A stretch of DNA of 64,000 nucleotides. Origin: Diplodia intermedia. Taxonomy: Eukaryota; Ascomycota; Dothideomycetes; Botryosphaeriales; Botryosphaeriaceae. Both the position numbers and the translations under genes were made by a program. Position 1 is the stretch's first letter. Each line of letters starts with the position of its first letter. Below the pieces are notes generated by a model. It had not been told where the DNA came from, did no database searches, and saw only the letters and a program-made list of their open reading frames with translations. Where the stretch lies: assembly GCA_021495925.1 (NCBI GenBank), contig JAKEKT010000135.1, positions 1 through 64,000 of the forward strand, given 5' to 3'. This document shows, piece after piece, positions 30,826-41,331 of the stretch.

Positions 30826-32790
30826 ATGGCGCCATGGTGGGAAAGGCAAACACTCGAAGTCGCCTATGCACCGTTACGAGAGGGTGAAATCCGCCTCATT
30901 ACGTTCGAGGATATCACGCACGCCGCTCCGGAACACCACCTTGGGTACCACATCCAACACGTCAGCATCAATGACCCGCCTCCGTACTGCGCCCTTTCCT
31001 ACCGATGGCCAAACGGAAAGGAACTGGATGAGCCTGCCAAGTTCAAAGACCACTGGCTTGACATACGTGGCGGCCCACTCGCGGCAGTGCGGTCTTATCT
31101 GTCCAACGCGAATGCAGCAGATCGACATCTCCCGTTCTGGATTGACCAGTTCTGCATCAAGCAATCCGACGCGGCCGAAATGGGCAAGCAGGTGTCTTTG
31201 ATGCGGGAGATCTACTCGAAGGCGTCGAAGACGGTCATCTTCTTGGGGTTTCCGCAAGGCCCGGGGAGCGAAGGCCATTTCCGCGCTGCCTTCGATTACT
31301 TGAGGGAGATCAGTCGCGACAGCTCATCCCAGCATCCTTCCAAGAAGAAAATCGGGTTTACGAAAAAGCAGCCTGTGGGAACAGTGGTGGCCCTCGCTAC
31401 CGTGCTCGCTGCGCCGTGGTTCAGTCGCACTTGGGTTGTTCAAGAAGCAGTGCTGTCCAGAAACGCTGTTGTACTATGCGGCAGCAACATGGAAGACATG
31501 TTGCAGCTATGTGTGGCCGTCTCCCACTTCGACCGCATGGGTTTCCTCCGCCATCTGTTCCGGGAATTCCACACGCCAGAGCACCCGTGGCAAGCGCGGG
31601 TCCAGAAGGTTCGACTGTTCTACCACTTGAAACTGAGCTACGCCACGCCCCAACTGCATTGGTCGGAATGCCTTCCTCGCGACGCAATGAAACGCCTGCT
31701 CGCTCGGTGCCGGCCTTTGGATGCGACGGACCGGAGAGATAAGATCTTTGGCCTGGCAGGCATCTGCAGGGCCGAGGACCGACCGACTGTGGACTACGGT
31801 CTTTCGGACTCGCAAGTGTATCGACGCACTGCAGTGAAGATCCTGAATGAGGGCCACCAACGCCACCACGATAGTAAAAACCCGAACTCTTGCCCGTGGA
31901 ATGACCTTTGTCTGCTCGCACTTGTCAATGCCGACTCCGAGACAATCAAGTCACCCTCTTGGATTCCGGACTTCTCTTTGCCATTGACATACAATGATCT
32001 CTGGTTCGACAGTGAGGAGTACCTTGGTTTTCGGGCGTGTGGGAGCAAAACTCCCCACATTGAGTTTCCCGCCCATTCTCCTCATAAGCTGATCATAGAG
32101 GGGAAGCTTTGCTCAACAGTGTCATCTATTGGCGAGGACAGTATCCAGACAAGGGAACTCCCTGTAACTGGTTTGGACGAGTGTAGTTCCTGCGAGGAGT
32201 GGTGGCCGGTGTCAATGGGGAGCGACGAGGGCATCGTGGAGCAAGGAAGGCGACTTCCCGAATGGATTCTGCGCGCCGGAGACTACCTGCGCGAAAACAC
32301 GGGCGCCGATCCACAGCGCGAACAACGTATCGCCAGGACACTCTGCGCTGGGGCAAGGGTTGAAACGGCCTGGACCCCAAGTGCAACCGACGGGGCAGCC
32401 ACCAAGAGAAGCCGACATGCCGAACTTTGGGACATGTATCGAACTCTTGTGCCTCATCTACTTGGAATCGATAGTCTGACGAAAGATGACATCGGGCCTG
32501 AAAGTGGGGGGAGAGATGGCAGGGCTTACAAAAAACTCCTTGGCATGGTTGGCATACCCTGCCGCGGACGCCGGCTCTTCGTTACATCGGATGGCCATAT
32601 GGGCCTTGGTCCTGGTAGAATGAGAGAGGGGGACGTGGTCGGCGTTTTGTACGGGGCCCATTGGCCGTTCATTCTAAGGCCCCACGGCGATGCGTATCTT
32701 CTGGTTGGGTACTGCTATGTCGATGGGATGATGGACGGGGAAATGATTGAGCGTGGCGACATTCCCGAGAGACCTATCTGTCTAGTATAG
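30826..32790 (+). CDS. HET-domain protein 1
   Basis: 654 residues, intronless. The heterokaryon-incompatibility domain occupies about residues 25-210: EIRLITFEDI, PPYCALSYRWPNGKE, the IDQFCIKQSD block, QVSLMREIYSKASKTVIFLG, and later WFSRTWVVQEAVLS and RCRPLDATDRRDKIFGLAG. The C-terminus has GRRLFVTSDGHMGLGPG and VGVLYGAHWPFILRP, the usual end of the class with a C-terminal regulatory region. HET proteins trigger cell death on non-self recognition; its partner cannot be told. Tail-to-tail with the 410-aa gene, 181 bp apart. Confidence 0.93.
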   Translation: MAPWWERQTLEVAYAPLREGEIRLITFEDITHAAPEHHLGYHIQHVSINDPPPYCALSYRWPNGKELDEPAKFKDHWLDIRGGPLAAVRSYLSNANAADRHLPFWIDQFCIKQSDAAEMGKQVSLMREIYSKASKTVIFLGFPQGPGSEGHFRAAFDYLREISRDSSSQHPSKKKIGFTKKQPVGTVVALATVLAAPWFSRTWVVQEAVLSRNAVVLCGSNMEDMLQLCVAVSHFDRMGFLRHLFREFHTPEHPWQARVQKVRLFYHLKLSYATPQLHWSECLPRDAMKRLLARCRPLDATDRRDKIFGLAGICRAEDRPTVDYGLSDSQVYRRTAVKILNEGHQRHHDSKNPNSCPWNDLCLLALVNADSETIKSPSWIPDFSLPLTYNDLWFDSEEYLGFRACGSKTPHIEFPAHSPHKLIIEGKLCSTVSSIGEDSIQTRELPVTGLDECSSCEEWWPVSMGSDEGIVEQGRRLPEWILRAGDYLRENTGADPQREQRIARTLCAGARVETAWTPSATDGAATKRSRHAELWDMYRTLVPHLLGIDSLTKDDIGPESGGRDGRAYKKLLGMVGIPCRGRRLFVTSDGHMGLGPGRMREGDVVGVLYGAHWPFILRPHGDAYLLVGYCYVDGMMDGEMIERGDIPERPICLV

Positions 32791-32971
32791 CTGTGTTGGC
32801 GGACTACAATGTTGGTGCTGTCAAACTGTATGGTTTTGTTCATGCAGGGACGTGTACGTTGGCGGAGGCTTTGCAAGAAACGGAGATGGCGATGCTGTAC
32901 CAGCGGACGGAGGCGGTGACAAGTATGAAGTTTCCGCTATTCTGCCTATCTACGCTACATATATCGGCTGC

Positions 32972-34204
32972 TCAGAGGCCCTGCTTCGGGTAAACACTCT
33001 CACATGCGTCGGTGACGCAAATGGCCCCGGTCTGGCTGACCCACACGTCCTTCCCGTTGACCATGTGGAAAACGTAGTACGGCGGTTCGTCGGGAAGCTC
33101 CTCAGGGGCCACCGAGGGAGACTTGAGTGAGGCTCCCCAGAAAGGTTCCGTGATATGGTGTTTGCGCATAGCATCCACGGCGTCGTTTATGTTCATCGGC
33201 AGTTTCTCAACATCCATCGAGTTCATGCCGATGATCCTGTGATCAGAGAAGACGGGAGGCGCCCAGTCTCCCCAGCCCCTGGACCGCATTGATGCAGATC
33301 CAGAGGGGGTCGAGAACCTGCAGTCGAGGTGCGAGAGCATGCTTGGATCGGTGACGGGGTGGGGCATCCCTCGGGGAAGCTTTGCCTGGACCCAGAGCAG
33401 CTGCGCCTCGGGCACTGCTTTCCTGACGATTCTGACGGCGATGAAAATCCTTCCAAGGAATTCAAGAATGGCTTTGTCCTGAGCCATCACATTAACCTGA
33501 GCAATGGACTTGTCTTGAGCCAGGACATTGTCCAGAACAACCACGTTGACATTGTAGACCTTGCGGATGAGGCCTCCACCGTCGCCTGCGTAGCGTTCCA
33601 CGATGACCTGGGTTTTTCCCGTATTTAATGAGTTGAGCGTCCAGGTGATGATCCCATCTTCGACCGAAGAATCGACCATCATCAGGGCGTTTACGTCGAA
33701 GAGCACTTTGGCAAAGCCACGGCCGGACGATGGAATTGGCTCCTTGACGTTGAATGGTTCTTTGTACAGCGCAGTGATGGTGTCTGTGTCGGGAGGCTGA
33801 TGCATGGCCTCGGGGCCATGGTGTTTCTTGAAAAGTTGCGTTCCGTTCCCATTGGCAATGGATTTGATCGATGCGCCACCACCATAGCCAAGCCAACGGA
33901 CCTTCACGGGAAGCCCGGAGGGATGGTTGAGTGAAACAATGATGATTTCACCGGAAGGGACATCGGTGATCAGGGAGGGAATGTCGAATGACTCGTCATA
34001 GGTGTACGGTCTGTCCTCAACGCGATATCTTGGTGTCCACGCGTCCAGCTCAAACTTGAGGTCTCCCAACCAGGGCATGCGCTTGAACTCAAATCCGTGA
34101 GTGCCGTGTGGTGCATGGCCTTCTGCACTGATTCTGAGTTGATGTTTGACGGGATCGTACGTGGCCGCAGCATTGTCGAGTGAGATAAGACCAAAGGTAG
34201 TCAT
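32972..34204 (-). CDS. Unrecognised 410-residue fungal protein
   Basis: Single exon, no signal peptide or membrane segment. Sequence is clearly protein-like: ISAEGHAPHGTHGFEFKRMP, VRWLGYGGGASIKSIANGNG, GRGFAKVLFDVNALMMVDSS, APPVFSDHRIIGMNSM, and a C-terminal block PPYYVFHMVNGKDVWVSQTG then ICVTDACESVYP. The last block (helix, then YYVF..NGK.VWV...TG) looks faintly like a PepSY-type module, which is only a guess. A TATA box lies 93 bp upstream. I do not recognise the family and give no function. Confidence 0.8.
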   Translation of the reverse strand: MTTFGLISLDNAAATYDPVKHQLRISAEGHAPHGTHGFEFKRMPWLGDLKFELDAWTPRYRVEDRPYTYDESFDIPSLITDVPSGEIIIVSLNHPSGLPVKVRWLGYGGGASIKSIANGNGTQLFKKHHGPEAMHQPPDTDTITALYKEPFNVKEPIPSSGRGFAKVLFDVNALMMVDSSVEDGIITWTLNSLNTGKTQVIVERYAGDGGGLIRKVYNVNVVVLDNVLAQDKSIAQVNVMAQDKAILEFLGRIFIAVRIVRKAVPEAQLLWVQAKLPRGMPHPVTDPSMLSHLDCRFSTPSGSASMRSRGWGDWAPPVFSDHRIIGMNSMDVEKLPMNINDAVDAMRKHHITEPFWGASLKSPSVAPEELPDEPPYYVFHMVNGKDVWVSQTGAICVTDACESVYPKQGL

Positions 34205-34296
34205 TTTGATGAATGAGCTGATTAAGAAAGTTGGAATGACCGATTTTTAGGATGGAAGCTGGCGTATGATGGCCTGATATGCGCTCGGATCCCGCC

Positions 34297-34303
34297 TTAT
34301 ATA
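34297..34303 (-). promoter_or_regulatory. TATA box of the 410-aa gene
   Basis: TATATAA on the minus strand, 93 bp before the start at 34204, followed by GGCGG. Confidence 0.55.
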
Positions 34304-34310
34304 GATGTTT

Positions 34311-34664
34311 CTATACTTGGAAGTGACAGTTGTAGTGGAGGGACCCATTTTCCGGAACATCTTCCGTGTTCGATAGTTGTACTAACGGTGGGAGCATTCC
34401 TCTCGCCAATTTAGCCGCAACTGAGGCTAGCCATTCCTCCAACGGATATTTTCCCAAGGTTCGCTCGTGAAATTGCCGTTTGCGGCTTAGATCAAGCATA
34501 TGAAGTTCATCGAGCTTTGGCATGAACGGGAATACGGAGGTCAAAACCATTCTGAGTATTCCGGTAGGCAGGTACTCTGGAAACGGAGGTTTGCGGACTT
34601 TGCTCATGGCTGAGAGTAAATGCGCTGTAGACACGACCATGGTACGATATGTTTGACACCGCAA
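34311..34664 (-). CDS. Hypothetical ORF, possibly a gene fragment
   Basis: 117-codon frame containing MSKVRKPPFPEYLPTGILRM, FPFMPKLDELHMLDLSRKRQ and YPLEEWLASVAAKLARGMLP. It reads more protein-like than neighbouring frames and recalls F-box/LRR-type spacing (MPKLDELHMLDL), but there is no F-box. It abuts the promoter of the 410-aa gene. Unrecognised; it may be a relic. Confidence 0.3.
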   Translation of the reverse strand: MRCQTYRTMVVSTAHLLSAMSKVRKPPFPEYLPTGILRMVLTSVFPFMPKLDELHMLDLSRKRQFHERTLGKYPLEEWLASVAAKLARGMLPPLVQLSNTEDVPENGSLHYNCHFQV

Positions 34665-36352
34665 TCTCTAAGCACATGTGATCCCGTCAAAGAAAGCCGT
34701 GAGCCCCTCCATTTTTCTCATGCCCCCTCGGTGCACGCAGTACCGCAGTCCTGGGTTCATGGACCTGCAAACAGACATCGGTTTCCCGACGTGAAACCAA
34801 CCGAACCCGCAAAGCACCAAAATACCTCAGTCGCCCGGCCCCTTGGCATCCTGTTTAGAAAACTACCGTTCTCTTATCGACGGATTCGACAATGACACTC
34901 AGCTCTCCCTGAAGGCGGCACCTTGGGGCCTGCATTCCACTCCTCAACCGCTATTCAATACCCCACATTCTCCGCTCATGAGCCGCATTACGCTTCTGCA
35001 TCGTTTCTCGATGGTCAAAAGAAAACAGAACGTGGACAATCTTAGCCCATCAGAAGATTCCAGGCGGCATCAGCATATCGCAGGGCTTCTTGAATAACGA
35101 TTAAGAATCTCTGGTGTTGAAGGAAGGATGTACTGCAACGGTGACAGATGCCGACCGAGTGGTGATGGCAGGCTGGGCGGTAACACGCAGATCAAGCCGC
35201 GAGGTGTGCTGATGGAGCTGAGACACGTTGGCAGACTATCCTACACGCCACAAACTGGCGTAGTGGTCGTGTCTTTGGCATCGTGGTTGATTTCACGAGG
35301 AAGGCATCCCGATACCTCCCCGTGGATATTACCTTGTTCAGCCCGGTCGTGATTGGGAAGAGCAACGTTTGCACCCTCCAGCGGTGACGCACTGTAGATC
35401 CACATTCTTTTGCCTGACATGGATGATGCTGACGTCCAGGGCCACTCTGTTATCGTGGGCGGCGACACGTGTTCCCTTCGGGCTGAACTTTTTCAGCTGC
35501 AACGCCTTCAATGCCATTGTGCAGGCCGCCTGTCAGCTGTGCACAGCCAGGCTGTAATGCTTCCACAAAGTCTCCACCGTAATCACCGACATGTTGTGCA
35601 ACATCCTCGTTCGCGGCAACACCTAATCTAGAGGCAGAGGCGTCTGAATCCTGCGCAACACCCTTGAGTGCAACTTTCAGCTGATTGCGTCCGTGGTAGA
35701 ACATGCAACGTTGAGAATGACCGCCAAACATCACTCCCAGATACTGCCCACTGAACATAGTCTTTCGCTGCTGACAAGAAAACTGCCGAAACATGGTATG
35801 CGATGAAGGCGGAATATATTGCAGGCCGCGTCGGCGAAAGCTCGATTCCAGGACTTGCATCAGAGACGAGAAATGACGCGGCTCTGCTCCTGCGGGTAAC
35901 CCCCCCTTTTTGCTTTTTTTTTGCTGTGGCTGGCTGACGATTACCCGGTTCATGCTGATTCGAATGACCAGGATTGAGAAGGGACCTTTTATGAGCCAGA
36001 TTTGTAAGGGTAAGAGGTATGTATCACGCTCGTGAGCCTGACCGTCATGGCCTATTATGGTGCACGACATTCGCTGGCTGCGGAGTGATAAAAAAGATGG
36101 AGATGGGGCTGAGCGTGTTGTTAAGTGAAGTGGTACAACCGCAGTCTACGCGTCGTCCCGCTGCTGAAGTGAGACACTGGGTAATCCGTTGTTCTGCATC
36201 ACACAAACTTCAGCTGGCTGGTTTCAGGGGGACAGATCTGGACCAATGGCCACATGCGTTGCATCTCGAGGATGTATGAGAACGAAAGACTTCATTTACT
36301 CTGGGCTACTACGTAGGAGATTACCCTGCAAAGAAATGTGAGTATAGCCATC
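34665..36352. other. Gene-poor stretch, no confident gene
   Basis: Competing short frames on both strands. A 206-codon minus-strand frame (35450-36070) begins with a poor sequence and has no recognisable domain. I see no repeats or RNA gene; a decayed gene is possible at 35200-35900 but cannot be named. Confidence 0.4.
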
Positions 36353-37222
36353 TCAGAGATCCCCCGACCGCTTCAGTGACTCATACAGCGCCCAAGCAGC
36401 AAGCGCTTTAGCATCGCGTGCTCCGATTCTCCAGAAATCCTCGTAATCAATCAACCTGAGCCTGATCATCTCTCCCTGTCTTCTGTCACCAGATAATTTT
36501 CCCTTGAGCTCCTGTATCTGCTGCCGATCCAGCGTCTTTTCCCAGACGAAGATAGGTATGTATTCGTCCGAACCTCCGGGACTAGGATACATGGCATCCT
36601 GCAGCTTCTCCATGGTGGAAACTCTCGTCTCATTGTTGAGTTGCGCTTCGTCCGTCACATTTTTGGCGCTGTTTATGACCATCTCTGTCATGTTCTTGAG
36701 GTCCCGTTTGTGGATTTTGAGCCCAGTCTCTTCCTCGATCTCCTCGGCAGCCTTGCCGCCAAAGTCGTCTTGGTCATCGAGCATGCCTGCCGGAATCTCG
36801 AGGAAGGCAAGGCTGCCTGCAGGGATGCGCGGCTGCTCTGTCATGATGACGAGGCGCTCGTTGGGTCGATCCCTTGGACGCAAGATCATGAGAACCGCAA
36901 CGCTGCCTCCACGTAGGAAGACGACCCCGGGGAGCACTGATTTTGATGCATTACTGATCGTTGCTTCGAATTTGAGGAAACCGATCCGCGCGCCGAAGAA
37001 GTTCACGGACTCAATTTTGATGGCTTTGAGCGTATAAGGTGATTTGTGGAAATCGTGGTTCTCCTCGTTTTGTTGGTCGAGTGATTTCTTGAGTGTCTTA
37101 CACCAATCCGTGAAGGCCTTCATTCCCAACAGCTGCTTTTCGTTGAGGCCTTTGACAAGGCTGACCGGGACAGTCAGCCGGTCCTTTTGGATGAAGTCGA
37201 GATCAAACGAATCCCCCGACAT
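36353..37222 (-). CDS. Nudix hydrolase, YSA1/ADP-sugar pyrophosphatase-like
   Basis: 289 residues, single exon. Hydrolyses nucleoside-diphosphate sugars such as ADP-ribose (family role). The Nudix box reads GMLDDQDDFGGKAAEEIEEE then TGL, where the usual REUxEExGU arginine is Glu (EEIEEETGL) while the metal-binding glutamates are kept. Other family landmarks: IESVNFFGARIGFLKFEA, VVFLRGGSVAVLMIL, PRIPAGSLAFLEIPAGMLD, AMYPSPGGSDEYIPIFVW and GARDAKALAAWALYE. I start at 37222 (MSGDSFDLDF); an in-frame ATG at 37312 adds 30 residues not typical of the family. Confidence 0.9.
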   Translation of the reverse strand: MSGDSFDLDFIQKDRLTVPVSLVKGLNEKQLLGMKAFTDWCKTLKKSLDQQNEENHDFHKSPYTLKAIKIESVNFFGARIGFLKFEATISNASKSVLPGVVFLRGGSVAVLMILRPRDRPNERLVIMTEQPRIPAGSLAFLEIPAGMLDDQDDFGGKAAEEIEEETGLKIHKRDLKNMTEMVINSAKNVTDEAQLNNETRVSTMEKLQDAMYPSPGGSDEYIPIFVWEKTLDRQQIQELKGKLSGDRRQGEMIRLRLIDYEDFWRIGARDAKALAAWALYESLKRSGDL

Positions 37223-37876
37223 GGCGAATGTAGTATGGGTTGGCAAGAGAAAGGTAGTCTGGAGCGGATAGTACAAGGTTTTCTCTTGCAAGGGTTCGTC
37301 CTTTAAAGGCACCTACATCGTCAAGATGAATCCTAGTGCGCAAGCCTCGCCGAAATTTTTTTCGCTGCATCTCACCCCAAAGGCATGACCACAGGGGTCT
37401 TTGGCTGGCTGCACGACGAATGGTCTGATCAGCGCATATTTCCGCACGGGCCGGCGTTTTTGTCACACATGATCGACGATAACGGATTGTACCGGGGGAA
37501 GAAGCAACAGGTTTACAGTCTACGGAGCGGTCCATGCATGCAAGAGCGCAGCCCACTCCAGAGCCCTCGGTTGCTTGCAGAATTTTCATGCACGTAAGCT
37601 GCGGCTAGGGATCTTCTCCACCAACGGCGAGTCTTGGGCAGGGTAGTACAAAGCTGAGTGATCATTCATAATACAAATTATCCCTGTAAGCCGAGAGGAC
37701 AGAGCCTTTTGGTCATTGTGGCGAATACATAGGCTTGAATGGCGCTTTTCAGCCGCACCCGATCAGAAGAAATCATGGGAAATAGTGGTGGGGAGCCTTA
37801 AACAATTGAGTTTTAAGAACGCTCCCGCTCTTAAGTTCCCAGCATCTTATTTTATCCTCTATGCAAGCACCCCAAC
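37223..37876. other. Intergenic between divergent genes
   Basis: 654 bp shared 5' flank of the Nudix gene (-) and HET gene 2 (+). No motif recognised. Confidence 0.4.
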
Positions 37877-40169
37877 ATGCTTTGCAAACGGTGCTATCTC
37901 ATGCTTCGGGGACAGGAGGGACGCCAATGGAGAGGGACTTACGACTTGCACTTTGATCATCACAAAAGCGACGGAAGGCTACGAAAATCTGCCAACTACT
38001 GCTTCATCTGCCATACAATCGCGAAGAACTTGGCTCAAGACCAGTTTGGATGTCAATCAATAACGAAGTATGTTATAAATATACCGCTCGCTAAGCACTT
38101 TCTAATTTCCCACCGGAAGTAGTCAAACTGGCTTTAGAGCTGGCCTTTCGATGCTTTCGGGTGATGTTGGAGTTCAAAAAGAGCAGAGTGACTTTCTCCT
38201 TGAGTTCTACCGGGAAGGCATTGAGATCGGAAAGTTTGTGCTGAAGCAAGGGAGTAAGTCCGCACGGTCTGATCAACAAGTACAAGCCATACTAATTTTA
38301 CACAAAGCTGATTACCAACCATCATTGGACCCTACGTCAGATTACACAGGGTCTGATTCAGTCTCGCAGCAAGTGGCCAAATGGATCAAGGACTGCGAAT
38401 GCGTGTCTCCGGCAAAGGCGACGTTTCGCCCCACCCGCCTAATTGATATCCAACCGTTGAAGGGACCGAAGCTTCTTAGTACCAAGCCGCTCCAAGAGAT
38501 CACACAGCGGAGGGCAAGCAGAGTGAAATTGGTTAGTTCCCAAGATCTGCTGGATACCGATCGATACGTCACTTTGAGCCACTGCTGGGGAAACCCAACT
38601 GTCCCACCATTACAACTATTCGAAGAAAACAAAAAGGAGTTCATGAACGAAGGCATACCGCTCAGAAAGATGCCTCTCACATTCCGCCACGCAGTTGAGT
38701 TCGCCTCTCGCCTGGATGAGGTTCGGTACATATGGATTGATTCCCTCTGCATAATCCAAGACGATGGCAAAGACTGGCTCACTGAATCGAAGCAAATGGG
38801 GGAGGTATACAGCAATTCTTTCCTCAACATCTCCGCCACAGCGGCCAAGAACGGCGACGAGGGCCTTTTCGATTATCGTCAACCGCCCCTCCTCTGGACT
38901 GACGATATCGACCTCAACGTGGACGGTATACCGGGAATAGGCAAGGAAGGCCAGAAGAATTATCCAATCCGTCGATGCACAGTGCTGAATGCTTCCTTCT
39001 GGGCCAACTGTGTTGACCAGGCACCCCTCAACAGACGCGGCTGGGTACTCCAAGAACGGCTGATGGCGCCAAGAAACGTGCACTTCTGCAAAGAGCAGGT
39101 GGCTTGGGAGTGTCAGTACGACAACGGGCGCAAATCAGAGCGCCACCCAGATGGCTTTCCGACACTCGACGAAGGGTCGCAGAAGATAGTGTCCGACGCA
39201 GACATGGAATACTTGAAAGCAAAACGCCTTCTGCACGAAACGTCGAACTTGGATCACCCGCATTCTATGGAGCGGGCATACAGGACTTGGAAGCAAATCG
39301 TTGAGCGATATACTCGGGCGAAACTCACGAAACCGGAAGACAAACTCATTGCCCTCTCCGGAGTTGCACAACGGATGCATCTGAAAACTGGATGGGTGTA
39401 TGTTGCGGGACTATGGCAAAGCAATCGTTCGCGAAGCCATCGTCTCAAAAACAATCTTTCCCAGAGCAACCTTTCACAAATCAGTCTCGAATCCCAGCTC
39501 TTGTGGTACGTAGAACCAGTGTGGGACACGAGGAGACAACAATTCCTGTATCCTTCAAGCCGACCAAAACCGGACCGGGCTCCGAGCTTCTCCTGGGCAG
39601 CAGTGGACGCGGACCAAGGCGTGACTTACGGCGAGTTGCTACATGGTGGCCACTTGATCCAGGTGGAAAAGCTTGAGCAAGACAACCACTATGTCAATCG
39701 TATGTTTGGCAAGACAACGGTGGGATACGTGGAGCTGACCAACCATGCTGACTTCCCTCTGCGTAAAATCGAGGTGAGCAAAAGAATACAAGAAAATGGT
39801 ATTGAGTATAGCTGGAGACTCGTCGGAAAAAAGGATATGCATGCCAACAAGTTCACCATCGTCTATCTGGATAGCCCTGAGGCGGATCTCGACATTCTTG
39901 AGCCGGCAACACAAGCCTATTGTTTGCCAGCCGCTTCTGAGCATCAAGGCAAGGGGAGAGGTGATATTACGTGCCTCTTACTACAAGCAGATGAGAATGA
40001 GCATGGAACGTTCAGGCGCATTGGTTTGACAATCGTCTCAGCGCTTGATAAGGAGGGCGAGAAAAACTTGAAGGCATCGGCTGGTTACGAGACTGAACTA
40101 CCCTGTAGGTGTTGCGAGGTGGGTTCTGTAGAAAGCGCGAGAAAGAGGCATACAATTCGGATAAGGTAA
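37877..40169 (+). CDS. HET-domain protein 2
   Basis: Three exons: 37877-38067, 38123-38253 and 38308-40169, 727 residues. Exon 1 supplies the class N-terminus LCKRCYLMLRG, GTYDLHFDHHKSDGRLRKSA and CFICHTI, which the long frame from 38151 lacks. Introns are 55 bp (GTATGT to GTAG) and 54 bp (GTAAGT, ACTAAT branch, AAAG); the second is in phase and hidden in a continuous frame. The HET core reads YVTLSHCWGN, LPLTFRHAVEF-like (MPLTFRHAVEFASRL), YIWIDSLCIIQDD, QMGEVYSNSFLNISATAA, and RGWVLQERLMAPRNVHFCKE. This is the CWG/IDSLCI subclass, different from HET gene 1. Function: non-self recognition or cell death signalling, partner unknown. Confidence 0.92.
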
Positions 40170-40329
40170 TTGTTCAGTTGCGGTACAGGCTCTCCTTACC
40201 CTCCATTGTTCCGTTTTTCTCTTCTCCAGATTTTTCAGTGTCTAAAACCGTTACGTTTATCTGAGTTCAGTTTCTGGGTGGCTCATCACCATCGAAATCA
40301 TCATTATGCAAATCACTCTACCCCAAAGA

Positions 40330-40836
40330 ATTGAATGCACGTGGTGTACCTGAAGGCAGCATAGAGACCGCCCGTAGCTTTAATAGTAGGCTGTGGCAAA
40401 GTCGATCAGATGGGTTGGGTAACCGGAGGATTGCAGCCATCGGCACTGGGATGTTGGGATGGCCTTCGGGATTCTGGGCGTTTACACCGAAAGCAGGGCC
40501 GAATTGGGGCAACCGCCAGCTCTAGTACGAAACAGAGCTCGGCATCATCCTTCGGTTTCACCAGCTTTGGACTGAGCTTCAACATGGCGACATGAAGGCA
40601 TTGGCGAATGGACTCGAAGGCGTCGACGGCCCTGTGGTGTGTGGCGAGTCGTCGGAAGTGCCCACGAGCCGCTGTTCCGCCAGAGGTTGGGCTTGGATGG
40701 GAACAGTCGGGCTGTGCTGTTCGGGCTGGAAGGCGCGACGGATCCGGAGATATATGAGGAGCTGGTCGGTATGCCGCCCGACGCCGTGTTTGAATCGTAG
40801 GCGAGCTTTATCCGGAGACATACGGAGTATGACGTA
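40330..40836 (+). pseudogene. Fragment of a PLP-dependent ammonia-lyase/dehydratase-like gene
   Basis: Pieces in different frames resemble the C-terminal half of diaminopropionate ammonia-lyase/threonine-dehydratase-like enzymes: GLQPSALGCWDGLRDSG, then HGDMKALANGLEG and GPVVCGESS, and after a frame change FRQRLGLDGNSRAVLFGLEG with ATDPEIYEELVG. No catalytic Lys region is left. The frame changes and lack of a start show it is a relic. The identification is by eye and tentative. Confidence 0.35.
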
Positions 40837-41331
40837 GAGTAAGTAGACTGTACCGAAATTGGGGATAGATCAGGGTTGTAATCCCTCGGATTTGCTGGAT
40901 GCGGGGCGATGCGGCGGAATGTCCTGATCAGGACAGATAAGAAGAGTGGGGAAGCACGGAGGGGCATGGATGCGCATACATCACAGTGATAGTGATCCGG
41001 CCATGAGTTTCTATTCCGTCTGCGACATCCACGCTTTCGCTGCTGGAGGCTTTCGGAAGAGTTGATTGGACGACATCCGGGGTGAAACAGCAGATGGTCA
41101 GATTACAAATGCCTCGTCAGCAGATCGTTCCCCGCTCCAGCCTTAGCCTTTCTGCCTAGCCCACGCATTCCACTTCAAGAGATACTGCTATCTTCTCTAC
41201 GCCCTACGGATACGCGTTGTTTGGCCATGAATCAAACGCTGTGCTGGGGACCTGCATGGAAACTGGCTATTTAAGCTCACAGTCTGCTGCTACACACTGC
41301 AACACGTGGATCTCCGATTGAGAAGTACAAG
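40837..41331. other. Intergenic, hydantoinase promoter
   Basis: TATTTAAG at 41268-41275 is a TATA-like box about 57 bp before the start at 41332. Nothing else recognised. Confidence 0.45.

Noticed and set aside
35450..36070. 206-codon minus-strand frame
   Set aside because: No domain, uneven composition, and no matching splice or start context; not strong enough to call a gene.
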